From the NCBI GenBank assembly GCA_019358855.1, contig JAHHII010000008.1:165897-229896 (forward strand): a stretch of DNA of 64,000 nt, given 5' to 3'. Below, piece after piece: positions 1 to 8,454 of the stretch. The notes under the pieces were generated by a model that saw only the letters and a program-made list of their open reading frames with translations, did not search any database and was not told the DNA's origin. Every line of letters starts with the position of its first letter. Positions within the stretch are counted from its first letter, which is position 1. The translations under genes were made by a program, and so were the position numbers. This stretch comes from Timaviella obliquedivisa GSE-PSE-MK23-08B (GTDB lineage: Bacteria; Cyanobacteriota; Cyanobacteriia; Elainellales; Elainellaceae).

Positions 1-60
1 AAGCCCTTTTCTTACGCATAAATAAACTTGGTAGTATTTCACTGATAACCTTGCACTGGC

Positions 61-1392
61 TTACTTTATCCTCCGTAACGCGGCAGTTTGTGCCAAAGTC
101 TGTGCCGAATTGTATGGGTTGTCTACGCGATAGACTTCAACTTTGTTTTCTCCTTGAAGTTGCTTTAGCACTTCCTTCGCTGCTGATTCGCTATGCCCCA
201 ATTCAGTTAAGTGAAAGCGGAGAAATCGAACAAGACCAACAAAACCATTGGGTCGATTTGAGTAGAATTCTTCCTGATCACGTAACTCATCCAAAAACTC
301 TGCTTCTGTCAAAGAACTGGTTTGTAATATTGGCGTGTCCTTTAAGCTGTCAGGTGGTAAAGGATCTTCATCTATGGTACGTGCAATGATTTGTTCTTGA
401 ACCGCCTCACGTTCAACCTGGGTAATTACTGGTTGCTCAGGTGATTCATAAGCCTCACCAATGATTAGAATAAGTTCATCTGCAATTCGTTTACCGTTAG
501 TCAAATCCTCCTTAGTAAAAAGATTAGTATGTGCAATCTTATTTCTAAGCAATTCCCAATCTTTCCACTTTGATTTGAAGTCTCGGTCTGCGAATGCTGT
601 CTTGAAAAATTTATGGTAGTTTGATTGGAGATCAGATTTAAGTTTTTTGAGAGCCTCGATATCTTCAGGCAGGTGCCTTACGCGGTACTCAATATCTTCA
701 CGGGTTAGAAATCCTGAAGTTTGTTCAAAGATCAGTTCACCAAGTTCGTCAAAATCGATTAAGAAAGCGCTATTGTCAATACTTGAACCAAAGACACGTT
801 CATTTTTCTTTCGCATTTTCACTTTGTCATCCATCTCTTTGGATGCGCTGACTTTCCACCAACCACCGCCGAAGCGCGTTGTCATGACATGCGTCAGGTA
901 TCCGCGTAATCTATTCTCTACTCGGTACAGGTAGGGGTATAGTTCGCAAGCAATATGCTCAGATACCTCATCTTTCGTGATGTATCTATGCTCAAATTCT
1001 TGCGCTTTGATGTAATCGACGATCAGAACCCTCAATGGCTCGATTGCGTCAAATTCGCCAGTCAGACTAATGGAAAACGCCCGCGTTGCTGCTTTAGGCG
1101 GTGCCTCTTTACTTACCTTTGCGGCTTGATTGGCGACTTGAAGGAAAGTCGTGCCATCTTCAATTTTCAGAGTTTTTTGATTCAACTCAGGAGTATGCCA
1201 GAGTCCTGAGAAGCTACGTATTGCATATAATAGGCTCAACGCATTCTCATATCGTGTTTTCCTACCTGGATCGAGCACCAGCATTTCAAAATTCACAGAA
1301 CTCATATGAGGTTCTACTCCAAAAATTATCGTATTGATATCGAAAACGCTGATATGTTCTAGAAATATTGTTTTCGTCTGTTGAGGTGTCAT
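61..1392 (-). CDS. HEPN-domain protein, Swt1-like (hypothetical)
   Basis: 443 residues from ATG to a TAA just inside the window. No named family for the whole protein is recognised. Residues about 155-320 look like a Swt1-type HEPN domain: a segment VENRLRGYLTHV followed by FGGGWW, then after about 90 residues the motif RNKIAH (R283, H288), which is the R-x4-H signature of HEPN ribonuclease-fold domains. HEPN domains are known in toxins, abortive-infection proteins and CRISPR effectors, where R and H are catalytic for RNA cleavage; RNase activity here is inference. There is no signal peptide or membrane segment. It is separated from sigF by about 50 bp on the same strand, but there is no obvious functional link. 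The acidic, proline-containing stretch 335-365 looks like a linker to a small C-terminal domain. Confidence 0.7.
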   Translation of the reverse strand: MTPQQTKTIFLEHISVFDINTIIFGVEPHMSSVNFEMLVLDPGRKTRYENALSLLYAIRSFSGLWHTPELNQKTLKIEDGTTFLQVANQAAKVSKEAPPKAATRAFSISLTGEFDAIEPLRVLIVDYIKAQEFEHRYITKDEVSEHIACELYPYLYRVENRLRGYLTHVMTTRFGGGWWKVSASKEMDDKVKMRKKNERVFGSSIDNSAFLIDFDELGELIFEQTSGFLTREDIEYRVRHLPEDIEALKKLKSDLQSNYHKFFKTAFADRDFKSKWKDWELLRNKIAHTNLFTKEDLTNGKRIADELILIIGEAYESPEQPVITQVEREAVQEQIIARTIDEDPLPPDSLKDTPILQTSSLTEAEFLDELRDQEEFYSNRPNGFVGLVRFLRFHLTELGHSESAAKEVLKQLQGENKVEVYRVDNPYNSAQTLAQTAALRRIK

Positions 1393-1442
1393 AGGTAACG
1401 TCTCTACGGAAGCTCAACCATTAGGTCTAGACCACTAGCCGC

Positions 1443-2228
1443 TTAAGGGTCAGTCTGCAAAGCCTGGGGCTGTAAATACGTCACCATCTGCTCTAGTCCT
1501 CGCTGAATGCGACGGGTGACGGTCATGGGGCTAACCCCAATGCGTTCGGCAGCTTCTTTGCGGGAAAGATCGTTGAAGAAGACAAACTCGATCGCCGCTC
1601 TGGTTTTATCTTCGAGTTGGCAGAGGGCATGCTGGAGTTGTTGACGGTCTTCTTCTAAACGTTGGATGACCTGGTAGTGTGTGTCGGGTAGGGTTTCGCC
1701 GAGGGTAATGGAGGAATCAATTTGCTGAGAAACGGTGGCATCCAGGCTGAGGGGCAGACGGTTTTTGACCGCCATTTTGATTTCGCGCCATTCGTAGACA
1801 GAAATGCCTAGTTCATCGGCGATCTCAGAATCGAGGGGTTGTCGTCCCAGGTCTTTAGTTAGTTCAACCCGGACTTTCTGCCCTTCTTTCTGCAAGTCTT
1901 GCCAACGACGAGGGACTTTAACCGAACTACTGCGATCGCGCAGAAAATGCAGCATCTCACCCCGAATATAGGGGACTGCGAACGAGCTAAAGGCGCAGCC
2001 CTGAGCCGGGTTAAAGCGCTCGATCGCCCGGATTAAACCTAAATAGCCAATTTGTTCGAGGTCTTCGTAGGGTTCAGCACACTGATGGCTGACCCGATGA
2101 GCAATCTTGCGAACTAATCCAGCATTGAGGCGGACTAGCTTGTTGCGAAGGGCTACCGAGGGCTTGTGCTGGTATGCCATCAGCAGTTCCATGCTACGGG
2201 AGCGGAGAGAGGATTGAGCAGCTATCAT
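1443..2228 (-). CDS. sigF: Group 3 RNA polymerase sigma factor, SigF-like
   Basis: Sigma-70 family factor with region 2 (LRNKLVRLNAGLVRKIAHR and YEDLEQIGYLGLIRAIERF, the core-binding and -10 recognition helices), region 3 (about residues 125-170) and a C-terminal region 4 helix-turn-helix (LSRKEAAERIGVSPMTVTRR). It lacks region 1.1, as in SigF/SigB-type alternative factors. The length of 262 residues fits cyanobacterial SigF, which in Synechocystis controls pilus formation and phototaxis. An ATG at 2282 would add 18 residues, but the ATG at 2228 is preceded by a good Shine-Dalgarno AAGGTGG (complement of 2238-2244, spacing 9), so that start is preferred. No anti-sigma gene is adjacent. The SigF assignment rather than another group 3 member is from remembered family pattern. 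Confidence 0.85.
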   Translation of the reverse strand: MIAAQSSLRSRSMELLMAYQHKPSVALRNKLVRLNAGLVRKIAHRVSHQCAEPYEDLEQIGYLGLIRAIERFNPAQGCAFSSFAVPYIRGEMLHFLRDRSSSVKVPRRWQDLQKEGQKVRVELTKDLGRQPLDSEIADELGISVYEWREIKMAVKNRLPLSLDATVSQQIDSSITLGETLPDTHYQVIQRLEEDRQQLQHALCQLEDKTRAAIEFVFFNDLSRKEAAERIGVSPMTVTRRIQRGLEQMVTYLQPQALQTDP

Positions 2229-2244
2229 CTTAAGAATCCACCTT

Positions 2245-2605
2245 GCGTCTGAATCTGTTGCCATGCGTCCGATATGGCTCATTGTCGGTATTAGAGACAG
2301 GGCAAACCATCGTTATTCCACTGGGATAGAATTTTGTCTCCGTAGAGGTGTAAGCAGAAACACTGACCCTACGGAGATAGACAGAAAGATTGATGGCTAA
2401 AGGCTTGTAGAACGATGGGGTAAAGATGGAGCGACCGCTCGTCCGTGAGATGGCTTAAAATATAGACAGGTCTGGATTTGAGATTGAGGGCGATCGCCTT
2501 TTTGGGGAGGGTTACGGTTATCTGCAAGTCTGTCAACCTCTCTTAGGGCATCCTGGAGCTTCCGTACAAAAAACCTGATTCACTGTCAATTAAGAGACGA
2601 AGCAC
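2245..2605. other. Divergent intergenic region between sigF and the BI-1 gene
   Basis: About 360 bp between divergent genes, presumably holding both promoters. The only recognisable element is a HIP1-like GGGCGATCGCC. No ORF, RNA gene or strong hairpin is seen. Confidence 0.5.
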
Positions 2606-3331
2606 ATGAGCAACACTAGTAACTTTAGAGAAGCGATTCGGAAATCCAAAGGGCAAGCATTAGTAGGTCCTAATGTGATTGCCAATGCCTTGCCTTACCT
2701 TGGCGGCGGCTTAGTTCTGACTGCCCTTGGAACCTACGGTGGTTTGAGCGTTATTCAAAGTAACTACAGCATCTTTATGCCCACCTTTATTGGGGCAATG
2801 GTGCTGCAACTGATTCTTTTCTTTGTGGCGCGTGGTGTGGCTGAAAAAGGCAATAATGCTGTGGCTTTGCCGCTATTGGCAACCTATAGCCTACTGACTG
2901 GCTATACCTTGAGCGGCTTAGTAGCGGTTGCGCTAGGAACAGCAGGCGTTGGCATTGGCGGCGTAGGAGTTGCTGCTCTAGGCTGTGGCGTTACCTTTGT
3001 GGTAGCACGGCAAGTGGGGTCTAATCTTTCTGAACAAGATGGTAATGCGCTATCTCAGACAGTTCGCTTAGGGGTGATTGCTCTGTTAGTGGTAATGGTT
3101 GGACAGCTAATTAGTTCGCTGTTAGGCTTTTACACGCCAACTTGGTTAGAAATAGGCATCTCTGGAATTGGCGTTTTGCTGTTTGCAGGTGCGGCTGTAG
3201 TGGATTTCCATACGCTGCCTCGCATTTATCGCGATGACCAAGGGATCCCGGCGGCTTTGTCGATGTATTTGACTTACATTAACCTGTTTGTTTTTATTTT
3301 ACGGTTCTTGCTAGCCATGAACCGCGACTAA
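2606..3331 (+). CDS. Bax inhibitor-1 family membrane protein
   Basis: 241-residue integral membrane protein with about seven hydrophobic helices, e.g. residues 28-48, 56-75, 85-105, 107-130, 150-170, 178-200 and 213-236. The C-terminal region (VVDFHTLPRIYRDD, then ALSMYLTYINLFVFILRFL) matches the end of BI-1/YccA/YbhL proteins, which have a pH-sensitive di-aspartyl latch and act as cation (Ca2+) leak channels in the cytoplasmic membrane. The N-terminus before the first helix is cytosolic and basic. The ATG at 2606 follows a weak purine-rich RBS (AGAGACGAAG). A strong intrinsic terminator follows at 3374-3408, so it is probably monocistronic. The physiological role in cyanobacteria is unknown. 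Confidence 0.85.
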   Translation: MSNTSNFREAIRKSKGQALVGPNVIANALPYLGGGLVLTALGTYGGLSVIQSNYSIFMPTFIGAMVLQLILFFVARGVAEKGNNAVALPLLATYSLLTGYTLSGLVAVALGTAGVGIGGVGVAALGCGVTFVVARQVGSNLSEQDGNALSQTVRLGVIALLVVMVGQLISSLLGFYTPTWLEIGISGIGVLLFAGAAVVDFHTLPRIYRDDQGIPAALSMYLTYINLFVFILRFLLAMNRD

Positions 3332-3373
3332 AAGTGGAGTGTTCGTAAGCTAAGTGAGTGACCTATGAGGTTG

Positions 3374-3408
3374 AGTCGGGCGGGAGCGATCGCGCCCGAC
3401 TTGTTTTT
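3374..3408 (+). terminator. Rho-independent terminator after the BI-1 gene
   Basis: A perfect 9-bp stem AGTCGGGCG/CGCCCGACT (3374-3382 with 3393-3401) with a 10-nt loop, followed by TTGTTTTT. The loop contains the HIP1 core. Confidence 0.85.
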
Positions 3409-3473
3409 GGGGGGTAGGGATGCGGTAGGCTGAAATAAACTGATGAAAACTGTTGATTTAAAACTTAGGACTT

Positions 3474-4019
3474 ATGAACGATAGTCAGCTTCTGTTGGTT
3501 TATCTAAGCATTTTGGTGGCGCTACTAGCAGGGGTTGGCTGGTTTTTATTTCGCCAAATCTTTAAGACCCGCCGAGTAGAAGGAACAATGACGCGGCTTC
3601 AAAATAAGCTCAATGAGGGAACAGGAACCGCGAAAGAGCATTATGAATTGGGCAGTATTTTACTAGATAAGCAGCTTTACAAACCCGCGATCGCTCAGTT
3701 TCAAAAAGCGCTCAAAGCAAAAGACCTGGAAGGATCTGAAAATATTGCCATTATCTACAATGCGTTAGGGTTTACCTACGCAGCGCAAGAGCAGTATGAC
3801 TTGGCAATTAAGCAATATAAAGAAGCCCTCGAATTACAGACTGGATATTCTACAGCTTGGAACAACCTAGGATTTGCTTATGAGAAGAAGCAATTAACCA
3901 CTCAAGCTCTCGAAGCTTACGACGAATCCTTAAAGTCTGATCCTAAGAATGCAACGGCAAAGCGTCGATCTGCTTCTCTACGGAAGCGTTTAGTCCCTTC
4001 TTCTGGCGTTGCGGAATAG
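3474..4019 (+). CDS. Membrane-anchored TPR protein
   Basis: 181 residues. A single N-terminal transmembrane helix (about residues 5-27, LLLVYLSILVALLAGVGWFL) is followed by a basic segment and then tetratricopeptide repeats: AKEHYELGSILLDKQLYKPA, then SENIAIIYNALGFTYAAQEQ, then YSTAWNNLGFAYEKKQLTTQ, each followed by the second TPR helix (e.g. AIKQYKEALEL). The domain should lie in the cytoplasm and mediate protein-protein contact. Proteins of this size and layout are conserved in cyanobacteria, where some related TPR proteins assist photosystem assembly; that role is not shown here. The ATG at 3474 has AGGA 6 nt upstream. The gene stands alone between a terminator and a convergent gene. Confidence 0.8.
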   Translation: MNDSQLLLVYLSILVALLAGVGWFLFRQIFKTRRVEGTMTRLQNKLNEGTGTAKEHYELGSILLDKQLYKPAIAQFQKALKAKDLEGSENIAIIYNALGFTYAAQEQYDLAIKQYKEALELQTGYSTAWNNLGFAYEKKQLTTQALEAYDESLKSDPKNATAKRRSASLRKRLVPSSGVAE

Positions 4020-4189
4020 TCTTCAACGCTGGTTCTCTAGAGGGGCTTTGAGTGGATTTCTTTTCTAACAACGCCCCTCTTAGAATCTGACTCTTGCTCA
4101 ATTCGCTTTCCCTATTTAATGGGTGGTCAAAGGGGCAGCCCACCAGATCATCTGTAATCTCCGTACTGTTTGCAGGTAACACAGGGCAT

Positions 4190-4966
4190 TTAGAGGTCTA
4201 ACGCTGCCCACTCGGGTTCGCGATAGTAGCGGGTCATGTCGTCAAACTTCCGGAGCTCTGCTCGATGCACCCAAATTTCTTGGGGTGAGTCTACATCCAA
4301 TGCTTGCTGACTCAAGGACGTGAGCGTTTGGCTAATACTCTGACGGTCTGCTGTGGCTGCTGCATCGCCGAAATAGCCTAGAGTGACGTGGGCAGTAAAG
4401 TTGTATTGCTGCTCAATGCCTAGGGCAATTAGGTCAGGGTTTTGGTAGATGGCTTGACGAACCTGCAATACTTGCTCGTAGGAAGATTCGTCGCTAGGGG
4501 CAAGGCAAACGCCGATGGCACGGGTTCTGAGGAATAGCCCCATAACTTGCCAGTGAATTGGCTTTTCTCCTTTTTTACATTTTTGAAGGCTTTGGGCAAC
4601 TCGCTGCTGTAGCTCTGCCTCAAAGGTGGGAGATTCGCTAGCGTGACGATAGGCGCTGTCCCAGATGAGGTCGGCAATAGTCATGTGGAAGCTGGAGGAG
4701 GGCACCGGGAAAAACACGCCTGGATCAAGCTGCGCGGTAATCTGCTGTTGATGGTGTTCTAGATATTGGTAGAACGCGGTGTTTTTATCATCTTCGACCC
4801 AAGGCGGCGTTAGGAGGGTGTAGCCAGGGAATGGGGTAGCTTGAACTTGCCCTTCGGATGGCTGAAACTTGGGAGATGGCTGAATATGCTGTACTTGAGA
4901 CTGATAAGCCTCTGGTAAGGTCATCCGCGCTACTCGATTAACGTAAATTTGATAAGAGTCGTCCAA
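4190..4966 (-). CDS. 2H phosphoesterase-like protein (DUF1868 type)
   Basis: The protein carries the two H-x-T/S motifs of the 2H (2'-5' RNA ligase/cyclic phosphodiesterase) superfamily: HMTIAD in the first half and HVTLGY in the second, about 110 residues apart. It resembles the cyanobacterial DUF1868 group, whose substrate is unknown. The longest open frame begins at 5185, but that would run antisense through the divergent holA start. I place the start at TTG 4966 (LDDSYQIYVNRVAR), which has AGAGGA 8 nt upstream and begins a segment that looks conserved; this gives 258 residues. Cytoplasmic, no signal peptide. The assignment to 2H is firm from motifs; the RNA-processing role is inferred from the superfamily. 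Confidence 0.75.
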   Translation of the reverse strand: MDDSYQIYVNRVARMTLPEAYQSQVQHIQPSPKFQPSEGQVQATPFPGYTLLTPPWVEDDKNTAFYQYLEHHQQQITAQLDPGVFFPVPSSSFHMTIADLIWDSAYRHASESPTFEAELQQRVAQSLQKCKKGEKPIHWQVMGLFLRTRAIGVCLAPSDESSYEQVLQVRQAIYQNPDLIALGIEQQYNFTAHVTLGYFGDAAATADRQSISQTLTSLSQQALDVDSPQEIWVHRAELRKFDDMTRYYREPEWAALDL

Positions 4967-5059
4967 TCTACCTGTCCTCTTTTTCCAACTGGGGCGATCG
5001 CATTTTATAGCTTCAATTAATGTAACGGGAATCTGAGCTAAAAAATTAGGGAGTAGGGC

Positions 5060-6040
5060 ATGGCAATTTATTTTTTTTGGGGAGAAGATGACTTTGCATT
5101 GGGGCAGGCGGTAGCGGCACTGCGCGATCGCACGGTTGATCCAGATTGGGCAAGTTTTAACTACGATAAGCTGCCCGCAGATCAAACCGATGCAGTCGTT
5201 CAGGGTTTGAATTTGGCAATGACTCCTGTGTTTGGAACCGGGAGCCGATTGGTTTGGTTGGCAGATACCCTTTTGGCGCAGCGATGTCCAGACGATTTGC
5301 TAAGAGAACTAGAGCGGACTTTACCCGTTTTACCTGAAACCACAGTGCTGCTGCTCACTTCTTCAAGCAAATTAGACGGACGCTTGAAGTCTACAAAATT
5401 GTTTCAGAAGGTGGCAGAGATTCGGGAGTTTTCGCCAATTTCGCCCTGGAAGACCGATTTGTTGATACAAAATGTGCGGCAGGTCGCGCAATCGGTGGGT
5501 GTGAAGCTGACGAATGGGGCGATCGAGCTATTGGCGGAGGCAGTCGGAAATAATTCTCGGCAACTTTATAGTGAAATGGAAAAGCTGCGCCTGTATGTAG
5601 GAGAGAGCCAAGCTCCTGTAAATGAGGCGGCTGTACTGAACTTGGTGACGGCTCATACTCAAAATAGTTTGCAGCTGGCAGTGGCAATTCGGCAGGGAGA
5701 CACAGCGAAGGCGTTGACTTTAGTGTCTGACTTGTTTAGCCGTAATGAGCCTGGGTTGCGGATTGTGGCAACGCTGGTGGGACAGTTTCGGACGAGGCTC
5801 TGGATCAAGCTGATGATGGAGACAGGAGAGCGGGACGAACGAGAGATTGCCCGATTAGCAGAGATTGGCAATCCGAAGCAGGTTTATTTTTTGCAGAAAG
5901 AGGTGAAGCCGCTACGGTTGGCAAGTCTCCAGCAGACGTTGCCGATTTTGATGGAGTTGGAGTTTGGGTTAAAGTTTGGTGCTGATCCGTTGGAGTTAAT
6001 GCAGATGAAGGTGATGGAACTGTGTCAGCTTTATGTCTAA
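5060..6040 (+). CDS. holA: DNA polymerase III subunit delta
   Basis: 326 residues, the usual length for HolA, the clamp-loader subunit that opens the beta sliding clamp. The N-terminal MAIYFFWGEDDFALGQAVAA is the degenerate P-loop region characteristic of delta. The central segment (TTVLLLTSSSKLDGRLK; LAEAVGNNSRQLYSEMEKL) matches the AAA+ lid, where the N-x-R-x-L-x-x-E-x-x-K-L pattern is typical. The C-terminal collar domain (IVATLVGQFRTRLWIKLM; PLRLASLQQTLPILMELEF) follows. It is divergent from the 2H gene with 93 bp between starts. No signal peptide. A single copy is expected to be essential. Confidence 0.92.
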   Translation: MAIYFFWGEDDFALGQAVAALRDRTVDPDWASFNYDKLPADQTDAVVQGLNLAMTPVFGTGSRLVWLADTLLAQRCPDDLLRELERTLPVLPETTVLLLTSSSKLDGRLKSTKLFQKVAEIREFSPISPWKTDLLIQNVRQVAQSVGVKLTNGAIELLAEAVGNNSRQLYSEMEKLRLYVGESQAPVNEAAVLNLVTAHTQNSLQLAVAIRQGDTAKALTLVSDLFSRNEPGLRIVATLVGQFRTRLWIKLMMETGERDEREIARLAEIGNPKQVYFLQKEVKPLRLASLQQTLPILMELEFGLKFGADPLELMQMKVMELCQLYV

Positions 6041-6159
6041 GTTTATGGCTAAGTTCTTTTTGCAGGATCTTTTCTGCAAGATTGTCAATGCGTGGAACTT
6101 CCTACCTATAAAATGATTCAAAACAATTAATCGTACTCAATCGTTAGGGTTTAGCCCAA

Positions 6160-6639
6160 GTGTCAGCTATGGTTATTGCTCATCAAATGTCTCACTTCAA
6201 GTTCAAGAACCTGCTCGCTCGATCGCTGATGGTGGGAGTGGGAGCGGCCGCCAGTTTGTGTTTAGGGCTTGTGCCTAGTTTTCAAAGTTCTGTGGGGGTG
6301 TCTTTCAGCAGTGCGGCTTATGCGCAGTCTATTTCTAACTCAGATGTGCAGAGCTATGCGCGTTCAGTGTTGGCGATCGAGCCTTTACGGCAGTCGGCGT
6401 ATGAGGAAATTAAGGGCATTAGTGGAAGTGTGCCTCGAATTGAGTGTCATCGTCCCAGCAGTTTGAATGATCTGCCAGGTAATGTGCGGCAAGTTGCAGT
6501 AAGTTATTGCAATCAAGCTATTTCTATTGTTGAAGGAAATGGCTTAACCATCACTCGCTTTAATGAAATTCGGGTGGCGCAAGATGCAGATTCGTCTTTG
6601 TTGAATCGAATTCAGCAGGCGATTATGGAATTGCGCTAG
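6160..6639 (+). CDS. DUF4168-family exported protein
   Basis: 159 residues with a long signal sequence (hydrophobic core LMVGVGAAASLCLGLV, cleavage probably after SSAAYA at about residue 55), then a mature domain beginning ISNSDVQSYARSVLAIEPLR that matches DUF4168, a periplasmic or cell-surface domain common in cyanobacteria with no known function. The mature part has two cysteines that could form a disulfide in the oxidising periplasm. The frame opens with GTG at 6160; ATG at 6169 is an alternative, and neither has a strong RBS. The stop codon overlaps that of the convergent gene by 4 bp. Confidence 0.7.
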   Translation: MSAMVIAHQMSHFKFKNLLARSLMVGVGAAASLCLGLVPSFQSSVGVSFSSAAYAQSISNSDVQSYARSVLAIEPLRQSAYEEIKGISGSVPRIECHRPSSLNDLPGNVRQVAVSYCNQAISIVEGNGLTITRFNEIRVAQDADSSLLNRIQQAIMELR

Positions 6640-8390
6640 GGACGTGTCTTAATCATTTGCGGTGTCTTCACACCGCCTGAGAGCAAGCACTGAGCTTCTA
6701 AGACAGATAAATTGTTGGCTTTCAGAATGGTGCAAGGTTTGATGAGGGGAACGATCGCCAGTTTTTCCTGTTTTTGGAGACGGGCGATCGCTTCATTAGT
6801 AGCAGGTTGAAATTGCATCAGCCAGTTTTTCAGACCTGGGTTATTAAGAATAGCTTTGGGCTGGAAGGCATTGCGATCGACCAGGAAAAAATCGATGTTG
6901 TATTTTCTAATGAAGTTTTGAAGTGCAGGGAGAGAAGGGCTGTACTGTGCGTTGATCAGATCAATCGCTCGTTGCCGAATTTGATTGTAATAGCCTAAAT
7001 GAAACGGTAGAGCGTATTCTTTAGAAACTAGGATCGATCGCTTGCTAAATGCTGGAATATTGTCGATTTCTTCAGCTAGCGATGCAATCAAAATATCTTT
7101 GGGTTGCTGAGCAAAGAACTGATAAACTTTGGGCGTGCCACCAATAATTTGAGATTGTCCTTTCAGGAAGATTGCAGGAATAGTAGGAATTAATAGGTCG
7201 GCGAGAATAAAGATTGTCGTGAGGACAATCACTACTCTTATCTTTATGTGATTCAAGTTGTGCTGAAGCAACCCTATTCTAAATCTCTCTAACTCTAATG
7301 TAATACCAATTCCAGCCGTGATTACCATTGCAAACCAAAAGCTATGCCCTGTGAAACGACTTGGGAAGTACAGCCGGGGCAGAAAGATATGTGCTAGTAG
7401 GAAAAGACAAAGCGAAGCATACAGTAGATCACGCAGCAGTGTAATCTTTTCAGAAACAAGATGAGATAGTGGCGATCGTCTCCGAAAGATGCGAAAAAGA
7501 ACGCTTAGTAGAATAATGGGCGGAACGAACCTAGGAAGTATGGCACTATCACCGCTGATCCAGGTTTGCCAAAAGTCTTGATTAAAGTACCCCAGTCTTC
7601 CACCTGCTCCAAACTCTGGCATAGCTTGCATTTGAGCGGCGGTAACCATGGGATTAAAAGCGGACAGATCGGGGAAGAACCTGAGGATGAGAGCGATCGC
7701 TAAGCCTGCCCCAACGAGACCGAATAGGTAGGGCGATCGTTGCCTAGAAAGCTGAGGTTTTCCGGTTTTCCACTGCACTAGCCGCATCAACAAGGTGCCA
7801 GCTTCTACTAATGCCAAAGGGGGATAAAAGACGGCTTGTAGTGCCACGCTAATCATGCAAGCGATAAAGGATTGTTTAAGCAAGTAATAAATAAATGCTA
7901 GAAATAACGGGTATAAAAATGCTCTTGAGGTTCCTGTAATAATTTCATCTCGCATCCAGAGCCCTTGATTGAGGATCAGCGTAGTCAAAAAAGCTCCGAA
8001 TGGTACTGGAAATAACTGCATCACTACGCCAAAACAGTAGGCAGAAGTAATGAAACCTAAAACAATGGGCAATAATTTGGCTAATAATAAAGGCTCAATT
8101 CCTAATTGAGCCATGAAATAATAAAAAGCTTCATATCCTTTTGGATTAATCGCCTGAAAATAGTCAGCAATGATGTCGTTAGGAAAAAGAGTAGGATCAA
8201 TAAATCGATGCATCCAGAAGATATGCTGTCGGGCATCATCTTGAATTAAGTAAGGATGACTGAAAGCATTGATCAGTGAAATAACACCATAATATACTGG
8301 AAAGAAACAGCTAAAAATAAACCAGAAAAACCAATAGTTTTCTTTAGCTTCTTGATTAAAAATCGGCGTGTTTAAAAGTTTTTTTAACAT
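6636..8390 (-). CDS. Multispanning membrane protein, GT-C-like (hypothetical)
   Basis: 584 residues from ATG 8390 (an in-frame ATG at 8414 adds 8). There are about 11-12 hydrophobic helices from residue 20 to about 420, followed by a hydrophilic C-terminal domain of about 150 residues. A loop after the first helix contains YLIQDDARQHIFWMHRF, which resembles the DD-containing first periplasmic loop of GT-C glycosyltransferases and related polyprenyl-phosphate-dependent enzymes. The family is not firmly identified; transfer of a lipid-linked sugar is inference from topology. A glycosyltransferase gene lies nearby at 10316. It converges with the DUF4168 gene with a 4-bp overlap. Confidence 0.65.
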   Translation of the reverse strand: MLKKLLNTPIFNQEAKENYWFFWFIFSCFFPVYYGVISLINAFSHPYLIQDDARQHIFWMHRFIDPTLFPNDIIADYFQAINPKGYEAFYYFMAQLGIEPLLLAKLLPIVLGFITSAYCFGVVMQLFPVPFGAFLTTLILNQGLWMRDEIITGTSRAFLYPLFLAFIYYLLKQSFIACMISVALQAVFYPPLALVEAGTLLMRLVQWKTGKPQLSRQRSPYLFGLVGAGLAIALILRFFPDLSAFNPMVTAAQMQAMPEFGAGGRLGYFNQDFWQTWISGDSAILPRFVPPIILLSVLFRIFRRRSPLSHLVSEKITLLRDLLYASLCLFLLAHIFLPRLYFPSRFTGHSFWFAMVITAGIGITLELERFRIGLLQHNLNHIKIRVVIVLTTIFILADLLIPTIPAIFLKGQSQIIGGTPKVYQFFAQQPKDILIASLAEEIDNIPAFSKRSILVSKEYALPFHLGYYNQIRQRAIDLINAQYSPSLPALQNFIRKYNIDFFLVDRNAFQPKAILNNPGLKNWLMQFQPATNEAIARLQKQEKLAIVPLIKPCTILKANNLSVLEAQCLLSGGVKTPQMIKTRP

Positions 8391-8454
8391 AAAAGTTTTG
8401 CCAGATCTCCGCAAGAGTTTACCATAATGGAGTCCTCATCCTAAGCTCTAGTAA

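Noticed and set aside
4967..5185. N-terminal extension of the 2H protein to ATG 5185
   Set aside because: It would overlap the divergent holA start and is cysteine-rich and unlike the family; TTG 4966 has a good RBS.
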